Assembly: GCA_034521715.1 (NCBI GenBank)
Contig: JAXHLY010000013.1
Coordinates: 186,001-250,000, forward strand
DNA length: 64,000 nucleotides
Direction: 5' to 3'
Origin: Methylohalomonas sp034521715
GTDB taxonomy: Bacteria; Pseudomonadota; Gammaproteobacteria; Methylohalomonadales; Methylohalomonadaceae
In this document: positions 6,960 to 18,845 of the stretch, piece by piece
How the letters are laid out: each line of letters starts with the position of its first letter
Position numbering within the stretch: position 1 is the first letter of the stretch
Made by a program: the position numbers and the translations under genes
Notes under the pieces: generated by a model
The model's input: only the letters and a program-made list of their open reading frames with translations
Told to the model about the DNA's origin: nothing
The model's database searches: none

Positions 6960-9631
6960 ATGGATATAAGAGAGACGGAAGGCAGGCCACAGACCAAATA
7001 TCGCAAGGATTACACGCCGCCGGATTATTTCATCCGTCATGTCGATCTGGCCGTTGATATCGGCGGTACGACGGAAGTCGAGGCGGTGCTGCATATCGAG
7101 CGCAATCCCGAGTCGCCCGGCGGGCCGGCCGCTCAGGCTCGATGGCGAGAACCTGAAGCTGCTGTCGGTACAGCTTGATGGCAAGGCGCTGACCGAGGCC
7201 GACTTCGAGCTGCATGACAGCGGACTCAACATTCCGGGTTTGCCGGATCAAGTGCAAGCTGACCACGCGCGTTGAAATCGATCCCGACAACAATACCGCG
7301 CTGGAAGGGCTGTACCGCTCGGGCGATATTCTCTGCACGCAGTGCGAGGCGGAAGGTTTCCGGCACATCACCTATTACCTCGATCGGCCCGATATCATGG
7401 CGAGTTTTCGCACCACCATCAGCGCCGACAAGTCGCGCTATCCCGTGCTGCTGAGTAACGGCAACCCGGTTGAACAAGGGGAGGAGAAAGAACGCCACTG
7501 GATCACCTGGGACGATCCACATCCCAAACCCTGTTACCTGTTCGCGCTGGTGGCCGGCGATCTGGCCTGCGTCGAGGATTTTCATACCACCGGCAGCGGC
7601 CGCGAGGTGGCATTGCGGTTCTATGTCGATCACGGCAATGAAGCCCGCTGCGCACATGCCATGCAGTCGCTCAAGGCTGCCATGGCCTGGGACGAACGCG
7701 TTTACGGCCTGGAATACGATCTCGATGTGTACATGGTGGTCGCCGTTTCGGCCTTCAACATGGGCGCGATGGAGAACAAGGGTCTGAACCTGTTCAATGA
7801 TCGCTTCGTGCTCGCGGATAATGCGACTGCCACCGACGAGGATTACCTGCATATCGAGGATGTGATCGGTCATGAATACTTTCATAACTGGACCGGCAAC
7901 CGCGTGACGCTGCGTGACTGGTTCCAGCTCAGTCTGAAAGAAAGCCTGACGGTGTTCCGCGAACAGTCGTTCAGTGCCGACCAGGGGCTGGCCGCGGTCA
8001 AGCGCATCGGCGATGTGCGCCAGCTGCGGCGTGTGCAGTTTCCGGAAGATGCCAGTCCCATGGCGCATCCGGTGCGTCCCGAGTCGTACATCGAGATGAA
8101 CAACTTCTATACGCCGACGGTGTATGAGAAGGGCGCCGAGGTCATTCGCATGATGCACACCATTCTCGGTGATGCGCGGTTCATTGCCGGCGTGCAGGAA
8201 TACCTGCGCCAGTTCGACGGCCAGGCCGTGACTATCGAGGATTTCGTGGCGATGCTGGAATCCGTATCCGACAAGGACCTGCAGCAGTTCCGTTACTGGT
8301 ACAGCCAGGCCGGTACGCCGCGGCTGAAAGTGCGGGAGAGTTACAACGAGAATGAACAGGTTTATGAACTGACGGTTCACCAGCATGTAAGGCCGACGCC
8401 GGGACAGGCGGAAAAGGTACCGATGCATATCCCGCTGGTGCTGGGCCTGCTGGATAACAACGGCAGGCCGGTGTCGCTGGATATCGACAGCGATACCGAT
8501 GTTACCCGCCAGGGCGATACGCAGGCATTGGTACATTTGTGCGCGCCGGAAACGAAAGTACGTTTCAGGAATGTCGCGGCCAAGCCGGTGGCATCGCTGC
8601 TGCGTGGCTTCTCGGCGCCGGTCATGGTGGATTCACCGCACAGCGAAGATGAACTGCATTTCCTCGTGCGTTACGACGAGGACCCGTTCTGCCGCTGGGA
8701 TGCCGGTCAGCAACTGTTGTTGCGCGCCGCCCTGCGGGCGATTGAAGCCGTTGGCGAAGGCAGCGAACCGCGGTTTAATCCGGAGCTGGGGCAAACCTTC
8801 GCCGGCCTGGTCGAGGGAAGCATTGAGGACCATGGCACTGACGGCGGAAATGCTGTCACTGCCGGGCGAGACCTACATCGCCGAACAGCTCGATGTGATC
8901 GATCCGGACGCCGTCGTCGGCGCGCACAAGGCATTGAAGCAGCACCTGGCGCAGTCACTGGGCGGTAATCTCAAGTCATTATATGAATCACTGAAGGCAC
9001 GGGGCGCGTATCGTATTCGATGCCGCGAATACCGGCCGCCGGCGGCTGCAGTACGTCGATCATGCAGTACCTGGCAGAGTTCGATCCGCAGGCGCTGGAG
9101 GAGTACTGCCGGTTGCAGTATGAATGGGCCGACAACATGACCGATTCACTGGCGGCGCTGGCGGCCATAAACGATATTCAGGGACCTGTGCGCAAGGCGC
9201 TGTTCAGTGATTTCGAACTGCGCTGGAATGACAATGCGCTGGTTATGGACAAGTGGTTCCGGCTGCAGGCAACCGCGCGCCGGGACGATATCCTCAAGCA
9301 GCTGGAAATGCTCATGCGGTATCCAATCTTCAGCCTGCGCAATCCCAACCGCGTGCGCGCGGTGATCGGCGCTTTCAGTGTCGACAACATGCCGGGACTG
9401 CACAAGGCGGACGGCAGTGGCTATAAATTTATTGCCGATCACGTGCTGAAACTCGACAAGCTCAACGGCCAGCTGTCCGCGCGGCTGGTGAGCTGCCTGA
9501 CGCGCTGGCGGCGTTATGAATCGAAACGCTCGGCACTGATGCGGTCCGAACTGGAACGGATCGCGCAGGCGCAGACGCTCAGCAGCAACCTGTACGAGGT
9601 GGTGAGCAAGAGCCTGGCCGAGGACAAGTGA
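6960..9631 (+). CDS. pepN: Aminopeptidase N (PepN), interrupted by several frameshifts
   Basis: Joined across frames, the product is a full-length M1-family aminopeptidase N of about 880 residues. Seen: the N-terminal PepN segment (KYRKDYTPPDYFIRHVDLA), the substrate-binding GAMEN motif, zinc-binding HExxH (GHEYFHNWTGNRV) with the downstream Glu in LKESLTVFR, and the C-terminal helical domain ending in LYEVVSKSLAEDK. The enzyme is a cytosolic zinc peptidase that trims N-terminal residues from peptides. The frame changes near 7110-7130, 7240-7262, 8800-8840, about 9005 and about 9050. The sequence matches the family on both sides of each break. This suggests base-calling indels rather than decay, but a real pseudogene cannot be excluded. 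Confidence 0.85.
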
Positions 9632-9795
9632 TCGCGTTGTGTGTCTATGGCATGTCCGGATGTTATTGCCGGATATGCACGTAAGTTACTGATTGGCCGT
9701 TTCACGGGAAGTTGTTTCACACAGACAACGCCTGGCACGGTCCAAATGCAGCCCTGATTTTGTTATCATGTATTCAAATTCAAGCAGTTACTGTC

Positions 9796-10320
9796 ATGAA
9801 ATATTCCGATAAGGATCCGGAAAGACACAACAAGATCGAGTATCCCATGGAACTCGCCGCGCCGCCGTATGCGCCGGTTCCGGTCGAGACCGAGAAGGAT
9901 CAGCAGCGCAACGTCGCGCGTCACCATACCAACCAGAAGCTCGCCGAGTTGAAGGAACAGTACGATCTGGCGCGCCAGCAGCTGCAGGCAATCGAGCGCC
10001 AGGTGAAGGGAACGGTCGGTCGCCTGCAAGTCACCGAGGCTGTGCTACAGGCTCATTACCAATTCACGCCGACGGTGATGAAGACGTATTACCTGTACTG
10101 GGATAACGAAAAGCAGTGCTACGTACTCAATACCCTGGGTCCGGATGACTGGAGCTGTGGCGTGCCGGATCATTATGAGTACCAGTCGGCCGTGCGACTG
10201 CTGGGTGATTCGACCTGGGAGCCGGTTGATGTTGAAAAACCCATGGATGCGACCGATGTCGAAACCACGGTTGAGGATTCGGACGGGACAACTGTCGATG
10301 CCGAGGTGGAAGAAAATTAG
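9796..10320 (+). CDS. DUF2452-like protein
   Basis: From the ATG at 9796 the protein has 174 residues. An upstream start at 9712 is possible but would add an untypical stretch. It contains a coiled-coil-prone helix (LAELKEQYDLARQQLQAIERQ) followed by a compact domain with FTPTVMKTYYLYWDNE and VLNTLGPDDW. This resembles DUF2452, whose members end with a YYLY...S.L.P.EW pattern. The tail is very acidic. Function is unknown. It follows pepN on the same strand, 164 bp away, and need not be in one operon with it. Confidence 0.55.
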   Translation: MKYSDKDPERHNKIEYPMELAAPPYAPVPVETEKDQQRNVARHHTNQKLAELKEQYDLARQQLQAIERQVKGTVGRLQVTEAVLQAHYQFTPTVMKTYYLYWDNEKQCYVLNTLGPDDWSCGVPDHYEYQSAVRLLGDSTWEPVDVEKPMDATDVETTVEDSDGTTVDAEVEEN

Positions 10321-10410
10321 GTCTTCGCCTTGATTCCTGCCGGCGGGGAAATTCGTGGCTTCGCCACTTTGCTATACATCAAGTCCGGCTGCATGGTAGT
10401 GGTGCAGTTT

Positions 10411-10488
10411 GTCATCCCGAACGCATGTGAGGGATCTTGAGGTTCAAAAAGACAAGATTTCTCAACCACTTCGTGATTTCGAAATGAC
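10411..10488. repeat. GTCAT...GAAATGAC repeat in a 627-bp gene-free region
   Basis: The gap at 10321-10947 contains a degenerate copy of the GTCATTTCGA palindrome (GTCATCCCGAACGCATGTGA to TTTCGAAATGAC). The rest of the gap, about 440 bp upstream of the Crp/Fnr-type gene, is comparatively AT-rich (for instance around 10620-10680). I see no open reading frame or RNA that I can support there. It probably holds the regulator's promoter. Confidence 0.5.
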
Positions 10489-10947
10489 AATGCCGGGTTG
10501 ACGGGTTTCAAACAGATCCACTGTCGGCTGCATCCGTTAATTGACCGGCTAATGGCGGCCCGTAGTGCGTCGATAACGGGCGTTGCGGATATTTGGGCTG
10601 AGGGCATTTGTTGTGTGTGTTAGCGCACATAAATAAGTTGGTGTTGAATTATACTGATATACAAGCATTTTGATGCTGAGGCCGGGCTTCTTACAGTTCC
10701 GAAATAATTTCCACTGTGTCCACGTCGCTACAGGACACCTGTTATTCTCTCTGTAGCTTATCCGGATAATCCGTTAAGTACTCCTGGACATACCAGCCCG
10801 AATTCAGTGACCCGATGTAAGCCGCTCATGTTTGTGTTTTAGCGAACAGAATTCCATATTTAGGCGGTATTACCATTGCATTGTCGGGTGTGCACCAGCA
10901 CCTCACCCGGGCCATGACCGGCTTTATTGCTGCTGCGGTATTACCTA

Positions 10948-11655
10948 ATGTCCACCGGAATACCTGCCAATGTGATCAATAATCTGATAGCGCGTTTACC
11001 GCGCAAACAGCAGCATAATGTTCTGAAAAACTGCGAGCCAGTGAATCTGGTTTTTGGTTCTGTTCTGTGCAAGCCGGAACAGCCTGTAGAGCACGTTTAT
11101 TTCCCGCTAACGGGTTTCATTTCTCTGCAGGCAGCAGTGGATAGCCGGCCGCCCATGGAAGTGGGGTTGATCGGTAATGAGGGTATGCTGGGTGCGACAC
11201 TGATGCTTGATGTAGCTGATGCGCCGTTGCAGGCCGCGGTGCAGGGCGCAGGAACCGCGTTGCACATGAGCAAGAAGCAGTTTTTGCAAGTCATTGCTGA
11301 CAACCCGGCACTGTCTCGCCTTCTCAATCTTTACTTATATATAATGCTCACACAGCTTTCGAAGACCGCTACCTGTGCTCATTTCCATGAGGTTGGCGAG
11401 CGGCTGGCGCGCTGGCTGCTGATGATACACGATCGTGCGCATGCGGATTATTTTCATCTCACACACCAGTTTCTGGCTGATATGCTCGGTGTGCAGAGGA
11501 GTGCGGTTACCATCGCCGCCGGAGTACTGCAGCAGCGCGAGCTGATCAGTTATACACGCGGCGAGATAAACATACTCAACCGCAATGGGCTCGAAGCCGC
11601 ATCCTGTACGTGTTATGACACGGGTGTCAGGGATTATGAACGTATACTTGCCTGA
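10948..11655 (+). CDS. Crp/Fnr-family transcriptional regulator
   Basis: The protein has about 235 residues from the ATG at 10948; an in-frame TTG at 10927 adds seven. An N-terminal cyclic-nucleotide-binding beta barrel (about 35-115) includes PVEHVYFPLTGFISLQ and GLIGNEGMLGATLMLD. A linking helix follows, then a C-terminal winged helix (about 165-220) with LTHQFLADMLGVQRSAVTIAAGVLQQRELISY. The absence of an Fnr-type N-terminal cysteine cluster argues against an iron-sulfur sensor. The FPLTGFISLQ type is common in regulators of unknown ligand. It is monocistronic and preceded by a long gene-free region. Confidence 0.85.
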   Translation: MSTGIPANVINNLIARLPRKQQHNVLKNCEPVNLVFGSVLCKPEQPVEHVYFPLTGFISLQAAVDSRPPMEVGLIGNEGMLGATLMLDVADAPLQAAVQGAGTALHMSKKQFLQVIADNPALSRLLNLYLYIMLTQLSKTATCAHFHEVGERLARWLLMIHDRAHADYFHLTHQFLADMLGVQRSAVTIAAGVLQQRELISYTRGEINILNRNGLEAASCTCYDTGVRDYERILA

Positions 11656-11834
11656 GGCTGACTGAACGGGTTGTCCCTGTTGAAGTGCGGCCGGATATAT
11701 TGTATATCCTGTGTGCGATAGCGCACAGAGCACGGGCGTTTACCGGTTTTAACCTGCACACACTGGATCTTCTCACCTCCCCCTGCGAGCGCCATACCCT
11801 AGGCGCCCGGTCAGGCCCAGGATCCAGCTACCTG

Positions 11835-11872
11835 GCCCGTTGCCTGGATAAAATCCATGCAACGGGCTTTTT
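11835..11872 (+). terminator. Intrinsic terminator
   Basis: A perfect 9-bp stem, GCCCGTTGC (11835-11843) with GCAACGGGC (11859-11867), is followed by five T. It lies 180 bp after the Crp/Fnr-type gene and in front of the convergent ettA. It most likely ends plus-strand transcription. Confidence 0.75.
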
Positions 11873-11907
11873 ACTGGGATGGGGCGAGGGCTTGATTAAA
11901 AATACAG

Positions 11908-13576
<1,669 letters not shown>

Positions 13577-13727
13577 GATTAGCTTCGGATGATCTGTTGG
13601 GAAAGGGCGCATTATCCGGCAAGCACCGGCGATGATCCAGAGCGGTGAGGGAAATCGCGGCGAATTATGCCGTTCTTCAGTTACACTGGCTGCAACTACA
13701 GTTGCCGGAAGGGCGGGAGAGATCTAT

Positions 13728-14202
13728 ATGTATGCTGTGCGCCGCTGGGCGGTCCGCCATGCGCGCGGGATGGAAATGCTGTATGCGGGGTTCGAGCGAT
13801 TGCTGGTCGTTACTGCATCCGCTGTTCAGGCTTATCGGCTACGCGCGCCTGGAAAAACCGGTAGCCACTGTTGAAGCCGGTGTTAAAGGTTTTCTGTTCG
13901 ACTGCCGGATGTGTGGTGACTGCATTCTGAGTTCGACCGGCATGTCGTGTCCGATGAACTGCCCGAAACAGATGCGCAACGGCCCGTGCGGCGGCGTGCG
14001 CGCGGATGGCAACTGCGAGGTGAAGCCGGAGATGCGCTGCGTCTGGGTGGATGCCTGGGAAGGTGCCAAGCGCATGCGCCACGGCGAGCGCATACGCGAA
14101 ATACAGCCGCAGCTGGACAAGCGCTTCCAGGGCAGGTCGACCTGGCTGCGGGTGGCGCGTGATCAAAAGGCGCGTGTCAGCGCTGGGGATACCGGCGAAT
14201 GA
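13728..14202 (+). CDS. Cysteine-rich methylenetetrahydrofolate reductase-associated protein, one frameshift
   Basis: The product begins MYAVRRWAVRHARGMEMLYAGFE and, after one surplus T near 13814, continues LHPLFRLIGYARLEKPVATVE. A Cys-rich segment follows (CRMCGDCILSSTGMSCPMNCPKQMRNGPCGGV) and then a basic tail. This is the MTHFR C-terminal-type domain found as a stand-alone protein next to MetF in many bacteria. The cysteines would bind a metal or an iron-sulfur cluster. Its stop overlaps the metF start by four bases (ATGA), so coupling with MetF is very likely. A role in passing electrons to MetF is plausible but is inference. Confidence 0.8.
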
Positions 14203-15179
14203 CGCATATTGACAGCCCGCCGGAAGGCAGCGGCGAACTGTCGGGATTGTCATCCGACGGGCGTCTGGAGAGGGTACTCAAATTCAGCCAGTTTGCGGTG
14301 ACCGCGGAACTGGCACCGCCCGATTCCGCCGATCCGGAAGAGGTCTATCAACGCGCTGCCCTGTTCGCCGACTGTGTCGACGCCATCAATGCCACTGACG
14401 GTTCCGGCGCCAACTGTCACATGTCGAGTGTCGGTGTCTGTTCGCTGCTGACACGCCGCGGTTATTCCATGGTCATGCAGGTATCCTGCCGTGATCGCAA
14501 CCGTATCGCGATTCAGGGTGATGTCCTCGGTGCCGCCGCCATGGGCGTGGCCAATATCCTCTGTTTGACCGGTGACGGCGTGCAGGCCGGTGATGAGCCG
14601 GAAGCCAAGCCGGTGTTCGATCTCGACTCAGTGACGCTGTTGCATACCGTGCGCATGATGCGTGATGAAGCGCATTTTCTGACGCGCCGGCCGCTGACCA
14701 TACCGCCGCGCATATTTCTCGGTGCCAGTGTCAATCCATTCGTGCCGCCGCATGACTTTCAGGTGTACAAGCTGGAAAAGAAGATCGATGCCGGTGCCCA
14801 GTTCATCCAGACACAATACTGTTATGACCTGCCGATGCTGAAGTCATTCATGGAGCAGGTCCGGGATCGCGAGCTGCACCGCCGGGCTTATATACTGGTT
14901 GGTATCGGCGTGCCGTCATCGGCGGAATCGGCCCGCTGGATGCGTGAGCACATACCCGGGGTGCATATCCCGGACACGGTTATCAAACGGTTGCAAAAGG
15001 CTTCCGATCCTCGTGCCGAGGGCGCGAAAATCAGTGTCGAGTTACTGCAGGCGATCCGGGAAATGGACGGCATCGCTGGCGTTCATATCATGGCGTACAA
15101 GCGCGAGTCGGACGTGGCGGAGCTTATCGATCGCTCGGCAATAATCGCAGATCGGAAGATACAGCCAACGCAGGCATGA
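14199..15179 (+). CDS. metF: Methylenetetrahydrofolate reductase (MetF)
   Basis: The 326-residue protein matches the TIM-barrel flavoprotein that makes 5-methyltetrahydrofolate for methionine synthesis. Seen: VTAELAPPDSADPEEVY with the catalytic Glu region, DAINATDGSGANCHMSS, QVSCRDRNRIAIQGDVLGAAAMGV with a folate/FAD-binding RDRNR, LCLTGDGVQAGDEPEAKPVFDLDS, and AGAQFIQTQYCYD. It overlaps the upstream Cys-rich gene. This form lacks the E. coli-type start and resembles MetF proteins that work with an MTHFR C-terminal partner, whose electron donor may not be NADH directly. Confidence 0.88.
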   Translation: MTHIDSPPEGSGELSGLSSDGRLERVLKFSQFAVTAELAPPDSADPEEVYQRAALFADCVDAINATDGSGANCHMSSVGVCSLLTRRGYSMVMQVSCRDRNRIAIQGDVLGAAAMGVANILCLTGDGVQAGDEPEAKPVFDLDSVTLLHTVRMMRDEAHFLTRRPLTIPPRIFLGASVNPFVPPHDFQVYKLEKKIDAGAQFIQTQYCYDLPMLKSFMEQVRDRELHRRAYILVGIGVPSSAESARWMREHIPGVHIPDTVIKRLQKASDPRAEGAKISVELLQAIREMDGIAGVHIMAYKRESDVAELIDRSAIIADRKIQPTQA

Positions 15180-15352
15180 TCACGCCAGGGTGTTGCAGAG
15201 GCAAATCCTGCTTTATCATGTATCTTCAGTTGCCGGATCAGTGGCCGTTACAGGCGACTGCATATAACAGATGTGACTAAAAAGAGCTTCACATAAGCCG
15301 GTTTCTAGGGTAATAATTTTAGCTGCGTTGCCTTGAGCGCAATTTTTAAGGG

Positions 15353-16282
15353 GTGGTCAAGATGCATGATCTGACGAATTGTGCTGCAAAGTACTGTTTG
15401 TTAAGTTTATTTTACCTTCTGCTGTTGTTTGTGCCGCTGACCGGCGTAATTGCCGATGCGGATATCCCGTCCCTGCCCGAGTCGCCGGATCCGGCGCTGC
15501 AGTCACGCCTCGAGCGCAGCCTGGGCCAGATGGGCCTGTCACAGGCAACGCAAGAAGGCCGTCTGTCTGTTGCCCTGGTCGATATTACCGAGCGTACCAA
15601 TCCGCGCCTGGCGGCTGTTAACGCTGATCTCATGATGTACTCCGCCAGCCTGCCCAAGATTGCCATACTGTTCGGCGCCTTTCAGCGCATCGAAGAGGGT
15701 GTGCTCAAGCGTACTAATGAATTCATGCAGGATATGACGGACATGATCCGCCATTCTTCAAACACAGCCGCAACACGGGTGCTCAACATGGTTGGCCCCG
15801 GCTATCTGAATCAGCTATTACAGTCCAGTCCTTACCGGCTCTATGATGTACAGCACCAGGGCGGGTTGTGGGTCGGCAAGCCCTACGGCAAGAGCCCGGC
15901 TTATCAGCGTGATCCGCTGCATTCCATTTCTCACGGGGCGACTGTATGGCAGGTTGCACGTTATTACTATCTGCTGGAAAACGGCAAGCTTGTCTCGCCT
16001 GCTGCCAGCAGCGAGATGAAGAAAATTCTTGCCAACCCGGCGATTCATCACAAGTTTGTCGGGGGGCTTCTGGCCACGCACCCGGATGCATCCATTTACC
16101 GCAAATCGGGTACCTGGCGGACGTATCATAGTGACAGCGCGATTGTTGAGCGGAACGGCCGCCGTTATATTGCCGTGGCGCTGGCCAACGACGTACATGG
16201 CGACGAGTGGATGCGTAAACTGATCGTGGCGATGGATGATATAATTTTTACGCAATCCTACGCTGCGCTTGGTGCTGACTGA
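15353..16282 (+). CDS. Exported beta-lactamase-fold serine hydrolase (1)
   Basis: A GTG at 15353 or an ATG at 15362 can start this protein of about 306-309 residues. A hydrophobic signal peptide (CLLSLFYLLLLFVPLTGVIA) precedes the mature chain. The class A beta-lactamase/DD-peptidase triad of motifs is present: SxxK at S99-LP-K102, SxN at S135-S-N137, and KSG at 251-253. The spacing between SxxK and SxN is short, and the family's Glu166-type loop is not evident. A cell-wall or other periplasmic hydrolase is therefore more likely than a resistance enzyme. It converges on the transporter gene with a 25-bp overlap of coding sequence. A second hydrolase with the same motifs sits in the facing operon. 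Confidence 0.75.
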   Translation: MVKMHDLTNCAAKYCLLSLFYLLLLFVPLTGVIADADIPSLPESPDPALQSRLERSLGQMGLSQATQEGRLSVALVDITERTNPRLAAVNADLMMYSASLPKIAILFGAFQRIEEGVLKRTNEFMQDMTDMIRHSSNTAATRVLNMVGPGYLNQLLQSSPYRLYDVQHQGGLWVGKPYGKSPAYQRDPLHSISHGATVWQVARYYYLLENGKLVSPAASSEMKKILANPAIHHKFVGGLLATHPDASIYRKSGTWRTYHSDSAIVERNGRRYIAVALANDVHGDEWMRKLIVAMDDIIFTQSYAALGAD

Positions 16283-17544
16283 ACAGCATCCTCTTTGCGG
16301 CGCAATGATGCATAGTCCCCGCGCAGTGCAATTATGGCACCTATCCATAGGATGCAGGCTGGTATTACCAGCAGGCTGAAATCGGCCGGCGCCCATCTCA
16401 CGCTGAACCACTGTGTCAGGGCCAGCAGCATCATGGACCCGACAATCTTGAATAATCTGTATCCGAACATGTCTATCCAGGCCTTGGCGCGGTAAGTCAG
16501 GACAGGCGCGACCGGTATATAGAGCATTTCCTTGGCGGCCCTGTTGATGGAATATGACAGACCGCGATCCCCGATTTTCATGACTGAACCGCTGAGAAGG
16601 CTCGGACTGGCATTGAATATGCCCGCGGTAACCATGAGCAGGACCGGCTGAACGGCCATACCTGCCAGTGTGCCAAGCTTGCGCAGGATTATGGGTGTCA
16701 TTAACAGGTTAACGAACAGCGCGAATCCGCCGAGGATACTGAGGAAGGAGGACAGGAACGCCGTCCGTAATTCTCGATCCGAATAGCTCAGCTCAACGTA
16801 GCTCATGAACTGGTATTCCACGATTGGCTCTACGAACTGTGCCAGTAATACCGTGACGATGATCAGAACCATGTAGCGGTTGCCGAGCAATTCCCGCAGG
16901 CTCAGAAAGCCCTGCACGCCAGGTAACCGGATCGAGGTGTTTTTCTCCGTATAGAGCCGGGTTCTGGTCATGAAATAGGTATAAAGGCCGATGGAGGCAA
17001 GCAGTAATGCGCTCAGGAGCAGCATGTCATAGGTGACCAGTGGCGTGCTTTTCAGCAGCCAGGCCGCCAGCGCTCCGCCCACGAGGCCGCCGGCCAGGCC
17101 GCCACTGCCGACAAGGCCATACCAGCGGGAACCGGTTTCACTGACATAACTGCTGTTGGCCAGGCTCCAGAACTGCTCCACCAGCATCACGCTGAGAATA
17201 TCGATGAAAATATAGAACGCGGCTGCCTCGATCGGGCCGACATATCCGAGACGGAACATGAGGTAGAAACCGCCGAGCAGCAGGCTGAAGAACAGGCATG
17301 AGGTTGCGACCAGAAGACGTCGATCGATTCTGTCGACAATACGATTATAAAACGGCATCAACAGGCCGAGTAACAACGCACTGGCGATCCAGACATAGGG
17401 CAATTGATCGGCGCTGAAATGATCCAGGAATATCGAACGGCTGGCAGGCTTGACCAGGTAATAGCCCAGAATAATGAAAAAGAAATTGAAAAACAGGCTC
17501 AGTCCGCGGACGGAAGCGGTAGCGTGGTTGTTGGACTGATTCAT
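16258..17544 (-). CDS. ATP/ADP carrier-like (Npt1/Npt2 family) membrane transporter
   Basis: This 428-residue integral membrane protein has about 11-12 hydrophobic helices. The N-terminus (LSLFFNFFFIILGYYLVKPASRSIFL, then DQLPYVWIASALLLGLLMPFYNRIVDRIDRR) resembles bacterial members of the nucleotide carrier family related to Npt1/Npt2, a branch of MFS-like transporters. Later segments (EQFWSLANSSYVSETGSRWYGLVGSGGLAGG) fit the same family. It is the last gene of an operon whose other products are exported, each pair joined by an ATGA overlap. Transport of nucleotides is inferred from family resemblance. Some relatives of these carriers have unknown substrates. Confidence 0.7.
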   Translation of the reverse strand: MNQSNNHATASVRGLSLFFNFFFIILGYYLVKPASRSIFLDHFSADQLPYVWIASALLLGLLMPFYNRIVDRIDRRLLVATSCLFFSLLLGGFYLMFRLGYVGPIEAAAFYIFIDILSVMLVEQFWSLANSSYVSETGSRWYGLVGSGGLAGGLVGGALAAWLLKSTPLVTYDMLLLSALLLASIGLYTYFMTRTRLYTEKNTSIRLPGVQGFLSLRELLGNRYMVLIIVTVLLAQFVEPIVEYQFMSYVELSYSDRELRTAFLSSFLSILGGFALFVNLLMTPIILRKLGTLAGMAVQPVLLMVTAGIFNASPSLLSGSVMKIGDRGLSYSINRAAKEMLYIPVAPVLTYRAKAWIDMFGYRLFKIVGSMMLLALTQWFSVRWAPADFSLLVIPACILWIGAIIALRGDYASLRRKEDAVQSAPSAA

Positions 17545-18845
17545 GGTGTGCCGCTTAACGTATCCTCATGAGATATTGGTGACGGATAGGGTGATGCGGC
17601 TTCCGGACTTTCCTGCAATGACTGTGATTGGTGCTGTGCCTCAATCAGCCGGTGAATTCGCATCGCCAGTGTCTGATGCGCGACCGCTGAATTGACATAC
17701 AATACATTGGACATGACCGCCACCATGTAACGCAGCGCCGGACTGTCAGCCGGTGATTCTATAATGGCTATTGATGCCAGGCGGTTGATACGGTTGCCCC
17801 TGTATTTGCGGCAGAGGAAATCGGGTTCCGGCTCGCAGCTGTAGTACGAGCCCGACTTGAAATAGACGGCAGCATTGTTGAGTGCGGGGTGCGAGGCATA
17901 GCGAATACGCCGTTCGGTCATGTACAGTAACCGCTTGGTTTCGCGGCTGGACCATGGATCGACGAAGCGTTCCGCTTCAATCAGGTTCAGAAGACGTACC
18001 AGATCGCGCACATTGCCGACACTGGATGTGCCGCTGACATATCGCTTGGCGGTGGCTGTGAATGGTGAACCCTGGCGGATGCGCCCGGTATCAAACCCGG
18101 CCGCCTCAAGCGGACGCTGCATCGCCGCCAGCCACAGCTCGCCGAGCTCCCCGGGTGACGACTGTTCCAGGAACCTGCGGGTAACAGACGGTTCCGCCGG
18201 GTAATCACGGCCGAAATGTTCCAGCAGAATGACCTGCTGTACGACCATGCTGGCGGCGGCATTGGAGCTGGCCGAGGCCATCCAGTCGAGAAATTCCCAC
18301 AGGTTGCCCCGGTCACCAATATGAAGCTTTCTTCTGGCCGGCTCACCGCTGTCCGCATCAACTATCGGTACCGTGTGTGAATCATGAACAATCCAGTCGT
18401 TGACAGTGATGCTGCTGTCGCGCAATACGCGTTCGCGTGCCTCGATATCATCCGGATAAAGCCGCGCCAGTTTGTCGAACAGGGCGAACAGTACCAGGAA
18501 CTTGCCGACACTGCCGATATTGGCTATGTGATTTTCATTATGGGCGGCATACAGCGGCTGGTCATGGTCCGATATGTCGAGCACCGCTACACTGTAGTTT
18601 GACGCGTGGTCTCCCAGGGCTGATTTGATGCGGGCGGAAAGTTTGCTATCGGCATCCGGCAGACTGGTAATGCCATCCCCTGATGGCAGGACATCGCTCA
18701 GCGGCAGCCGGGCGCCTGGCGGTAGCCGCAACGCATTGGTGTATTTGAGCCGCTGTATATGCGTGTAATCATGGCCGTCGATGGGATAGCTCCAGCCGAT
18801 CGGCGTTACCACTGTCAGCAGCAGTATCAGTATTTTCCTGGTCAT
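17541..18845 (-). CDS. Exported beta-lactamase-fold serine hydrolase (2)
   Basis: The 434-residue protein has a signal peptide (MTRKILILLLTVVTPIGWSY) and a class A beta-lactamase-like core. SVGK is at 112-115 (SxxK), SSN at 193-195 (SxN) and KSG at 330-332. A pair of cysteines after the KSG (SYYSCEPEPDFLC) could form a disulfide, as expected in the periplasm. The C-terminal 30 residues are polar and probably disordered. The start overlaps the stop of the dikinase gene, and its own stop overlaps the start of the transporter gene (ATGA in both cases). This indicates fixed co-expression. The substrate is unknown; the motifs support an acyl-serine mechanism only. Confidence 0.75.
   Translation of the reverse strand: MTRKILILLLTVVTPIGWSYPIDGHDYTHIQRLKYTNALRLPPGARLPLSDVLPSGDGITSLPDADSKLSARIKSALGDHASNYSVAVLDISDHDQPLYAAHNENHIANIGSVGKFLVLFALFDKLARLYPDDIEARERVLRDSSITVNDWIVHDSHTVPIVDADSGEPARRKLHIGDRGNLWEFLDWMASASSNAAASMVVQQVILLEHFGRDYPAEPSVTRRFLEQSSPGELGELWLAAMQRPLEAAGFDTGRIRQGSPFTATAKRYVSGTSSVGNVRDLVRLLNLIEAERFVDPWSSRETKRLLYMTERRIRYASHPALNNAAVYFKSGSYYSCEPEPDFLCRKYRGNRINRLASIAIIESPADSPALRYMVAVMSNVLYVNSAVAHQTLAMRIHRLIEAQHQSQSLQESPEAASPYPSPISHEDTLSGTP

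Noticed and set aside
7226..8536. 436-codon open frame opposite pepN
   Set aside because: It mirrors the pepN coding strand; composition and lack of motifs mark it as an antisense shadow.
6960..9631. Programmed frameshifting in pepN
   Set aside because: There are about five breaks at unrelated sites, none with a slippery heptamer plus pseudoknot pattern that I can see; indel errors explain them better.
13810..14253. Long minus-strand open frames opposite the Cys-rich MetF partner and other GC-rich genes
   Set aside because: They are shadow frames of real genes on the other strand, with no family motifs.
15353..16282. Antibiotic resistance beta-lactamase
   Set aside because: Motifs SxxK, SxN and KSG are present, but the omega-loop Glu and general context do not support resistance; a generic serine hydrolase is the safer call.
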